Positions 17,543-24,132 of a stretch of DNA of 64,000 bases are shown piece by piece. How positions within the stretch are numbered: position 1 is the stretch's first letter; the number at the start of each line of letters is the position of its first letter. The notes beneath the pieces were generated by a model. The model saw nothing but the letters and a program-made list of their open reading frames with translations, was not told the DNA's origin and did not search any database. The stretch spans positions 62,001-126,000 of the forward strand of contig NZ_VUMS01000001.1 of the NCBI RefSeq assembly GCF_009696065.1. The letters are read 5' to 3'. The DNA is from Oliverpabstia intestinalis (lineage in GTDB: Bacteria > Bacillota > Clostridia > Lachnospirales > Lachnospiraceae). A program made the translations under genes and the position numbers.

Positions 17543-19084
17543 ATGGATGGAATCAGTAAAAAAATATACCTGGAACTGAATGTTCCGACGGAAGAGGACA
17601 ACCGATCGGATCAGAGACGGATTCTAGATGGATTAAGAGAACAGGGAACAGAGGCAAAGTTAAGTCTGCGGGTGCTGCGAAAGCTGTATTCGCTGTGTGA
17701 AGAGGCAGAGTGGAAAGTGACACTTTCTCTGGCATGGGATGGTCAGGAGTGGCATGGCGTGGATCTGGAAGCGGGAGATACCACCGGGGCACATTACGGT
17801 GTGGCGGTGGATCTTGGAAGTACCACGGTGGTAGCGCGTTTGGTGGATTGTGGTACGGGAAAGGTTCTGGGAGAAACCAGCACGTTTAACGGGCAGATCC
17901 CTTATGGAACGGATATTCTGACACGAATCTTTCACTGTCAGGAAGACCGTGGAACGCTGGAGATTCTCCGGAAAGCAGCGGTAAACAGTATTACCACCTG
18001 CGTGAGAGAACTGGAAGCACGACAGCAGTTGCCGGAAAACAGCTGTATCGCCATGACCATCGGCGGCAATACAACGATGATTCATTTCCTGCTTGGCATG
18101 GATGCGTTCTGTGTGTTTCACACCCCGTATGCGGTGCACGCAGATCAGCCTGGATTTCTCCCGGCAAAAGATCTGGAACTGCCGGTGAAGGGATATGTTT
18201 ACATTTATCCGGCAAAGTCTAACTACCTGGGCGGCGATATCATCAGCGGTATGGTGGCTACGGGGATCTATAAAAAAGAGAAGATTAACGCTTTCTTTGA
18301 TATCGGAACGAACGGAGAACTTGTGCTGGGAAACCGGGATTTCCTGTTATGTGGAGCAGGAGCTGCGGGACCGGCACTGGAAGGCGGTGTGGTAAAGACG
18401 GGTATGCGCGCGATGAAAGGCGCGGTGGACCGGGTAAAACTGGAAGATGGCAAACTGCACTGTCATGTGATTGGGGAGAAGACGGCGAGAGGAATCTGTG
18501 GATCCGGTATCGTGGATCTTCTGGCGGAACTGTTTTTACATGGATGGATTGATATCCGCGGGATCTTACAGCCGGAGAAAAGCCGATGGATCGTGGAGAA
18601 AGACGGGATGCTGGCGGTGAACTATGCACCGGAGCTGTATTTTTACCAGAGTGACATCGAAGAATTTATCCGGACAAAAGCGGCAGCGTACACGATGGTG
18701 GCGATCATGCTGCGGGAGTCCGGGATCGAACTTTCGGAACTGGAAGGATTCTATATGGCGGGTGCTTTCGGAAAACATGTGTCCAAAGAATCCGCGATCG
18801 CTATCGGCATGTACCCGGATATGGACCGGGATCGGATCATCCACGCGGGCAATTCTTCCCTGGAAGGTGCGGTATGTGCACTGCTGGATCGCAGTGTGGC
18901 AAAAGAAGTGGAGGAAATCCTGGAAAAAATGGTATATATCCAGTTTGCAACGGTGGAAGATTTCCTGAACACGATGGTGGCAGCACAGGCACTTCCCCAT
19001 ACCGATCTGGAGCGGTATCCTACGGTGAAGGAGAAACTGGAACGGATCAGAGAAGAAGAAAAAGCAGCAGATATTCAGAATTAG
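17543..19084 (+). CDS. RACo-like ASKHA-domain protein (DUF4445) lacking the iron-sulfur domain
   Basis: Related to RACo, the ATP-dependent activator that re-reduces corrinoid proteins of methyltransferase systems. The ASKHA ATPase core is complete: HYGVAVDLGSTTVVARLVD, MTIGGNTTMIHFLLG, NYLGGDIISGMVATG, FFDIGTNGELVLGN, GARGICGSGIVDLLAEL-type glycine loops, and YMAGAFGKHV. The usual members begin with a [2Fe-2S] ferredoxin domain of about 90 residues with CxxxxCxxC. Here the N terminus (KIYLELNVPTEEDNRSDQRRI) has no such cysteines, and the 513-residue length fits its absence. No methyltransferase or corrinoid-protein gene adjoins, so the client is unknown. It is divergent from dinB. Confidence 0.75.
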   Translation: MDGISKKIYLELNVPTEEDNRSDQRRILDGLREQGTEAKLSLRVLRKLYSLCEEAEWKVTLSLAWDGQEWHGVDLEAGDTTGAHYGVAVDLGSTTVVARLVDCGTGKVLGETSTFNGQIPYGTDILTRIFHCQEDRGTLEILRKAAVNSITTCVRELEARQQLPENSCIAMTIGGNTTMIHFLLGMDAFCVFHTPYAVHADQPGFLPAKDLELPVKGYVYIYPAKSNYLGGDIISGMVATGIYKKEKINAFFDIGTNGELVLGNRDFLLCGAGAAGPALEGGVVKTGMRAMKGAVDRVKLEDGKLHCHVIGEKTARGICGSGIVDLLAELFLHGWIDIRGILQPEKSRWIVEKDGMLAVNYAPELYFYQSDIEEFIRTKAAAYTMVAIMLRESGIELSELEGFYMAGAFGKHVSKESAIAIGMYPDMDRDRIIHAGNSSLEGAVCALLDRSVAKEVEEILEKMVYIQFATVEDFLNTMVAAQALPHTDLERYPTVKEKLERIREEEKAADIQN

Positions 19085-19103
19085 GAAGATTCAAATGAAA
19101 AAC

Positions 19104-19149
19104 AAAAAACTTCAGCAGACGGAAGACAATTGTGCCTGCTGAAGTTTTT
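19104..19149. terminator. bidirectional terminator after the RACo-like gene
   Basis: AAAAACTTCAGCAG pairs with CTGCTGAAGTTTTT around a 17-base loop. It serves the plus-strand gene and possibly the convergent MATE gene. Confidence 0.8.
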
Positions 19150-19270
19150 AATTTACGGGGAAATGCTTCTCTGTAAAGAAATACATTCTTTATTTTATGG
19201 AGTAACGATGATGGGTTGATTAATGTTGCTGTAAATTTACTAGGAAGTCCGATCACTGAAGTTATGTAAA

Positions 19271-20647
19271 TTAATGGCTGGAATTTTCCTTCGCGATTCT
19301 TTTCAGCTCCGGCATTACCGTACACAGCATCACGATGAAGCAGGCGCTTCCGCCGAGTACATTGGACACCGGCTCTGCCAGAAAGACACCGTCGCTTCCC
19401 ATATGGAACAGATACGGGAAGATGTAAGTAAGCGGAACCACGATGATGACCTTACGAAGCAGAGAAAAGAAAATTGCGAATTTCTTCTTTCCCAGTGATT
19501 TGAACATTGTCTGCCCCACATACTGAAGTGCCTGGAAAACAAAGGCTCCGAAGTACAGCTTCAGTGCCGGGATTGCATCGGTGATCAGCGCCTGGTCGGA
19601 ACTGAAGATACCGATCAGGAAACGCGGCGCAAACAGGATCACACCCCAGGCAAGCAGGGTATACAGGATTGCCATCACACTCATGGTGAGCCAGGACTGG
19701 AACACTCTCTTAGGACGGCGGGCGCCATAGTTATAACTGATGACCGGGGAGGATCCCTCAGTAATTGCATGGATCGGTGTATCAATGATCTGACGGATAC
19801 TGGATACAATCGTCATCACAGAGATATACAGATCTCCACCGGTGACAGAAAGTACATTGTTGCAGCAGATCGTTACCAGACTGTTGGTAAGCTGCATGAT
19901 AAAACCGGCAGTTCCCAGACTGATAATATTTTTTGCCCGGTCCCGGCAGTTACGGATCTCTTTCCGGGATAAAAGACAGACTTTTAATTCTGTCTTTTTC
20001 CGCAGAAAATACAGAACAAATGCTGCAGAAAGAGTCTGCGACAACACAGTGGCGATCGCCGCACCGCGGATGCCGAGTGCGAATACAAAAATAAAAACCG
20101 GATCCAGGATCAGGTTGGCAATTGCACCGATCGCAACAGATAACATACCTGTAGTGGCGTATCCCTGAGCGTTGATAAAAGGATTCATACCGGTGGACAC
20201 CATGGAAGGAAAGGTTCCGAGCAGGTAAATCATCAGATAAGGATACGCATAGATCAGACCACTTTCAGAACTTCCGAACAGGATCAGGATCGGTTTTGCA
20301 AATATCATACCGATCGTCATCAGAAGCAGGGCACAGACACAGATCAGAAAGAATGACGTATTCATGATCATTGAAGCTTCTTTTGTATCTTTTCTTCCGC
20401 GCGCAATCGAAAAAAGTGGTGCACCGCCGGAACCGAAGAGGTTACTGAAAGCAAGAATAATGGTAATGATCGGAAAACACAGCCCGACAGCCCCAAGTGC
20501 TGTGGTCCCCACATCCGGGATCCTTGCAATATAGATCCGGTCTACAATGTTATAGAGAAGACTCAAAACCTCCGCCACAAGCATCGGAATGGAAGCCCGC
20601 AGAATGTTATCGGTGATTTTTCCATGTTCAAAGTCGATTTGTTTCAT
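19271..20647 (-). CDS. MATE family efflux transporter
   Basis: A 458-residue, 12-helix multidrug and toxin extrusion protein, a cation-coupled exporter in the cytoplasmic membrane. It has two homologous MatE halves. The first begins DFEHGKITDNILRASIPMLVAEVLSLLYNIVDRIYIARIPDVG, and the second has SPVISYNYGARRPKRV, the typical RxxxxxR loop. The substrate is not predictable. The minus-strand ATG at 20647 has AAAGGAG seven bases upstream. It is transcribed away from a broken LysR regulator across a 229-bp shared region, the usual arrangement of a LysR protein and its target. With the regulator lost, its control has probably changed. Confidence 0.9.
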   Translation of the reverse strand: MKQIDFEHGKITDNILRASIPMLVAEVLSLLYNIVDRIYIARIPDVGTTALGAVGLCFPIITIILAFSNLFGSGGAPLFSIARGRKDTKEASMIMNTSFFLICVCALLLMTIGMIFAKPILILFGSSESGLIYAYPYLMIYLLGTFPSMVSTGMNPFINAQGYATTGMLSVAIGAIANLILDPVFIFVFALGIRGAAIATVLSQTLSAAFVLYFLRKKTELKVCLLSRKEIRNCRDRAKNIISLGTAGFIMQLTNSLVTICCNNVLSVTGGDLYISVMTIVSSIRQIIDTPIHAITEGSSPVISYNYGARRPKRVFQSWLTMSVMAILYTLLAWGVILFAPRFLIGIFSSDQALITDAIPALKLYFGAFVFQALQYVGQTMFKSLGKKKFAIFFSLLRKVIIVVPLTYIFPYLFHMGSDGVFLAEPVSNVLGGSACFIVMLCTVMPELKRIAKENSSH

Positions 20648-20769
20648 GATAAAACTCCTTTGTGTATGATGTAGACGACGCAAACAACCGCCGCAGGCTC
20701 AGGAATATGTGAAAGCACATTCGTTGTTCTACTGTCATGCATCTGTGTAAAATATAAGTAAATTACTGT

Positions 20770-20789
20770 TGTGCTTTTAGTGTAGCACA
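20770..20789. promoter_or_regulatory. inverted repeat in the MATE-lysR shared promoter region
   Basis: TGTGCT and AGCACA are separated by eight bases, a dyad like those bound by LysR-type regulators. A TATAATAT sequence follows immediately. Position between divergent genes supports an operator; the binding protein is the broken LysR gene by inference. Confidence 0.45.
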
Positions 20790-20876
20790 TATTATAATAT
20801 ATGAAAAATATTCTTTTTCTATAAATAAACAATCATTTTTATATTTTTATATGGAAACAGAAAAATGAGGAGAACT

Positions 20877-21733
20877 ATGGAGATCAAACAGCTGGAATAT
20901 TTTCGTGCAATCGTAGATGAGGGAACCATCAGTGGTGCGGCCAGAGCCCTGCATATGACACAGCCGCCGCTTAGTTACCAGATGAAAATGCTGGAAGAAG
21001 AACTGCAGGTACGCCTGTTTGCGCGGGGAAGTAAACATATCCGATTGACAGAGGCTGGAAAAGCACTGTATGTGCGGGCAGAAAGTCTTCTGACCATGAC
21101 GGATCTACCTTTACACTGAAAGATGAGCTGGAAAACGGAATCCTTGATGTGACTACACTTCGTACGCCAATCGCCTTAAACGGATTCTGTTCCAAACTAC
21201 TGCGACAGGAACAATTAATGGCTATGGTTCCGCAGGGACAGGAAGAAGAAGGTCTTCGGGAACTGACACTGGAAGAACTGGCCGGACATCATCTGATCCT
21301 TTCCAAACGTCACAGAAAGTATGTGTTGTCCATTTTTGAAAAACATGGTCTTTCCTGTGATGTTTATTATGAATGTGAGGATGCTAGAGCGTGTCTGAAA
21401 AATCATTTCCGCAATCTGCAAGCCCCACTTTGCGGTATATTTTACCCTCATTCGGTTGCCGTAGCCCGCTACGCCGCCCTCATTCGGATAAAATCTCCCA
21501 CAAACTGGGACTCGCAGCTCACGAAAAGCCTTTTTCAGACACGCTCTAGAACAGCCATGAGTCTGGCAGCCAGTGGATTGGGAACAGCGATTCTTCCGGC
21601 TTCCATGAGAGGACAGTCGGAAAAGATCTGTCCGATTCCGATCGCAGAAAAGGAACTGATCACCGATGTGTTGCTGGTCTGGAGAAATGAAGAACATTCG
21701 GATGTAGTAGAATCCTTTATTCGTGAGTTTTAA
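20877..21733 (+). pseudogene. LysR-type regulator, disrupted by deletion, frameshift and MITE insertion
   Basis: The first 70 codons encode a normal LysR winged helix (MEIKQLEYFRAIVDEGTISG, then LHMTQPPLSYQMKMLEEELQVRLF) with a good GAGGAG ribosome binding site. The frame stops at 21117-21119. In another frame, effector-domain sequence resumes at about 21111 (STFTLKDELENGILDVTTLRTP); some 55-60 residues between linker and effector domain are missing, so a deletion with frameshift is inferred. Further on, a 160-bp MITE plus TA duplication adds 54 in-frame codons between CEDAR and TAMSLAASGLGTAILPA, which read contiguously when it is removed. The gene is therefore non-functional. It lies divergent from the MATE exporter it probably once controlled. 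Confidence 0.88.
21387..21546. mobile_element. 160-bp MITE with TA target duplication, inserted in the LysR pseudogene
   Basis: The perfect terminal inverted repeats GAGCGTGTCTGAAAAA and TTTTTCAGACACGCTC bound a 160-bp element flanked by TA on each side (within CTAG). Removing the element and one TA restores the codons for DARTAM across the site. Insertion at CTAG with TA duplication is known for the IS630/Tc1 group, so mobilisation by such a transposase is inferred. It carries no gene. A right-truncated copy is at 32863. Confidence 0.85.
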
Positions 21734-21766
21734 GTTCCCTTACATGGAAAATTGTGGTATGATGAA

Positions 21767-21795
21767 AACAATGTGCCAGGGCACATTGTTTGTTT
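21767..21795 (+). terminator. terminator after the LysR pseudogene
   Basis: AACAATGTGCC and GGCACATTGTT form a perfect 11-bp stem followed by TGTTTTC. Confidence 0.7.
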
Positions 21796-21875
21796 TCGAA
21801 TAACAAACAGGAATAAAAACTTGTATTAACTAAGATAATATGATAAAATGATAAGCTGCGATAAGGATGAGAGAT

Positions 21876-22391
21876 ATGAAGAATATAGTGTTAATTGGAA
21901 TGCCAGGAGTTGGAAAAAGTACAATTGGTGTAATACTTGCAAAAGAGTTAGGTTATCAGTTTGTAGATGCAGACCTTCTGATTCAGAAGCAGGAAAAGAG
22001 ATTATTAAAAGAAATTATCAGTGAAGAGGGTATCGAAGGCTTTATTGCAATTGAAAATCAAGTAAACGCTTCTATTGAAGCGAATCGCACAGTAATTGCC
22101 ACAGGAGGCAGCGTGGTGTACGGAAGAGAAGCTATGGAGCATCTTGGAGAGATCGCCACGGTCATTTATCTGAAATTGTCCTACAAAGCTCTGAGGAAAC
22201 GGCTGGGCAACCTGAAAAACCGTGGAGTGGTTTTGCGGGACGGACAGACATTAAAAGATTTATATGAAGAACGTGTGGTATTGTATGAAAAATATGCAGA
22301 TATCACAATTGATGAGGAAAACAAAAATTTAGAGGAGACTTTACAGAGTATTGTAGACAGTCTGGAACTAAACAGTGAAGGTACTGAATAG
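21876..22391 (+). CDS. shikimate-kinase-like P-loop kinase
   Basis: A 171-residue nucleoside-monophosphate-kinase-fold protein most like shikimate kinase, which would phosphorylate shikimate in aromatic amino-acid synthesis. Walker A is GMPGVGKST (residues 8-16), DADLLI gives the acidic DxD pair, and ERVVLYEKYADI resembles the family's distal Arg motif. Two shikimate-contacting features differ: the usual FRxxE reads FIAIE, so the central Arg is missing, and GGG reads GGS. Shikimate as substrate is therefore doubtful. ATG 21876 follows AAGGATGAG; an ATG nine bases upstream overlaps it. The last residues (SEGTE) and the TAG stop are encoded by a repeat unit. Confidence 0.7.
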   Translation: MKNIVLIGMPGVGKSTIGVILAKELGYQFVDADLLIQKQEKRLLKEIISEEGIEGFIAIENQVNASIEANRTVIATGGSVVYGREAMEHLGEIATVIYLKLSYKALRKRLGNLKNRGVVLRDGQTLKDLYEERVVLYEKYADITIDEENKNLEETLQSIVDSLELNSEGTE

Positions 22392-22395
22392 TCAC
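22371..22395. repeat. GTAAC-family repeat unit forming the 3' end of the kinase gene
   Basis: AACAGTGAAGGTACTGAA followed by TAGTCAC matches the 27-bp family unit in the orientation seen at 32497-32523, with the left end decayed. The TAG of TGAATAG is the stop codon of the kinase gene. Confidence 0.65.
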
Positions 22396-22558
22396 GATAT
22401 TCTGTAAAATTATTTGAAAAATTCAGTGGACAATATGAACAAAAAGGTAAGAAATCTTTAAAATTTATTTACAAAAGCATTGATTTGTTATAACATAAAA
22501 ATCAATGAGAGAGATTATCGGGACTTGTATTGGCTGAATATAAACATAGAGGTGAACT

Positions 22559-23854
22559 ATGGATCAGTATATTATTAAGGGTGGAAACCCGTTAGTTGGT
22601 GAAGTAGAGATTGGTGGAGCGAAGAATGCAGCACTTGCGATTCTTGCAGCCGCTATTATGACAGATGATACCGTCCGGCTGGAAAACCTTCCGGATGTCA
22701 ATGATATAAATGTACTTTTAGAGGCCATCGGAGGAATCGGAGCAAAAGTGGAGCGGGTAGACCGTCACACTGCAGTGATCAACGGTTCCACTATCGGTGA
22801 TATCAGTGTAGATTACGAATATATTAAGAAAATCCGTGCATCCTATTATCTGCTGGGTGCGCTTCTCGGAAAATATAAAAAAGCAGAAGTACCTCTGCCG
22901 GGTGGCTGTAACATCGGAAGCCGCCCGATCGATCTGCATCTGAAAGGCTTCCGTGCACTGGGTGCAACCGTCGATATCAAATACGGTGCCATCGTGGCAT
23001 CTGCACCGGACGGACTTCATGGAACTCATATTTTCATGGATACTGTATCGGTAGGTGCAACCATTAATATTATGATGGCAGCATCTATGGCAAAAGGAAA
23101 TACCATTATTGAAAATGCGGCAAAAGAGCCACACGTTGTAGATACAGCAAACTTCCTGAACAGCATGGGTGCAAATATCAAGGGTGCCGGTACGGATGTG
23201 ATCCGTATCCGAGGTGTGGAGATGCTGCACAGTACAAATTATTCGATTGTGCCGGATATGATCGAGGCAGGAACCTATATGTTCGCTGCAGCGGCAACAC
23301 GCGGCGATATTCTGATCAAAAATGTAATTCCGAAACATCTGGAAGCGATTACAGCCAAATTAGAAGAAATCGGATGTGAAGTGGAAGAATTTGATGATGC
23401 AGTACGCGTGATCTCTGCAAAGAAACTGCGCAGAACGCATGTAAAAACCTTACCGTATCCGGGATATCCTACGGATATGCAGCCACAGATCGCAGTAGCA
23501 CTGGCTCTGGCATCAGGAACCAGCATTGTTACAGAAAGCATTTTTGAGAACCGTTTCAAATATGCGGACGAGCTGACCCGTATGGGTGCCTGTGTAAAAG
23601 TGGAAGGTAATACAGCCATCATTGATGGTGTGGACAAACTGACAGGCGCAAGAGTCAGTGCACCGGATCTTCGTGCAGGCGCGGCACTGGTAATTGCCGG
23701 ACTGGCTGCAGAGGGTATTACAATTGTGGATGATATCGTATATATCCAGCGTGGATATGAGGATTTTGAAGGAAAACTGAAGAGTCTGGGCGCAGAGATT
23801 GAGCGTGTGACCAGTGAAAAAGAAATTCAGAAGTTTAAACTGAGAATCGGGTGA
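22559..23854 (+). CDS. murA: UDP-N-acetylglucosamine 1-carboxyvinyltransferase
   Basis: Catalyses the first committed step of peptidoglycan synthesis, transferring enolpyruvate from PEP to UDP-GlcNAc; the target of fosfomycin. The 431-residue protein has GGAKNAAL with K22 and N23, and PLPGGCNIGSRPID with the catalytic Cys at C117, so fosfomycin sensitivity at the enzyme level is expected. Further landmarks are PYPGYPTDMQPQ and GARVSAPDLRAGAAL. The start ATG follows AGAGGTGAACT. The gap of 167 bp from the kinase gene holds a likely separate promoter. Many Firmicutes have two MurA copies; whether this is the only one cannot be seen here. Confidence 0.95.
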   Translation: MDQYIIKGGNPLVGEVEIGGAKNAALAILAAAIMTDDTVRLENLPDVNDINVLLEAIGGIGAKVERVDRHTAVINGSTIGDISVDYEYIKKIRASYYLLGALLGKYKKAEVPLPGGCNIGSRPIDLHLKGFRALGATVDIKYGAIVASAPDGLHGTHIFMDTVSVGATINIMMAASMAKGNTIIENAAKEPHVVDTANFLNSMGANIKGAGTDVIRIRGVEMLHSTNYSIVPDMIEAGTYMFAAAATRGDILIKNVIPKHLEAITAKLEEIGCEVEEFDDAVRVISAKKLRRTHVKTLPYPGYPTDMQPQIAVALALASGTSIVTESIFENRFKYADELTRMGACVKVEGNTAIIDGVDKLTGARVSAPDLRAGAALVIAGLAAEGITIVDDIVYIQRGYEDFEGKLKSLGAEIERVTSEKEIQKFKLRIG

Positions 23855-23882
23855 CAGAAGAACCAAAAGGGGGACTGACTCC

Positions 23883-23978
23883 CGTATACATAAGAGGGGT
23901 GTTGTCGGAGGGCGGCATCCCTTTGTTCGTTCATACACATCATTTTATCCAATAACTGTCTCGGTCAGAGGACAGTTA
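23883..23978 (+). terminator. hairpin cluster after murA
   Basis: A weaker stem (GGGGTG / CATCCC, about 23896-23923) is followed by a perfect 10-bp stem, ATAACTGTCC-type arms around TCGGTCAGAG (23951-23980), ending in ATTTT. Either may end murA transcription. Confidence 0.5.
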
Positions 23979-23982
23979 TATT

Positions 23983-24011
23983 TTGACAAGAAACAGGCAG
24001 TATGGTACACT
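23983..24011 (+). promoter_or_regulatory. sigma-A promoter of the TPR/AAA gene
   Basis: TTGACA and TACACT are separated by 17 bases, about 120 bases upstream of the GTG start. The resulting leader would contain the repeat pair at 24026-24101. Confidence 0.7.
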
Positions 24012-24025
24012 TAGAACAATTATGG

Positions 24026-24101
24026 GTAACTGTTCAGTACTTTAACAGTTACGGGTATAAACAACTGAAAACAGATAACTGTGAAAGTATCAGACAGTTA
24101 T
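24026..24101. repeat. inverted pair of 27-bp GTAAC-family units in a 5' leader
   Basis: One 27-base unit (24026-24052) runs GTAACTGTTCAG...ACAGTTAC. After a 22-base spacer, a second 27-base unit (24075-24101) runs ATAACTGTGAAAG...CAGTTAT in the opposite sense. Their arms can pair with each other in the transcript of the downstream gene. Confidence 0.65.
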
Positions 24102-24132
24102 AAATTTGATAGAAAAAGCAGAGGTGAGTACA

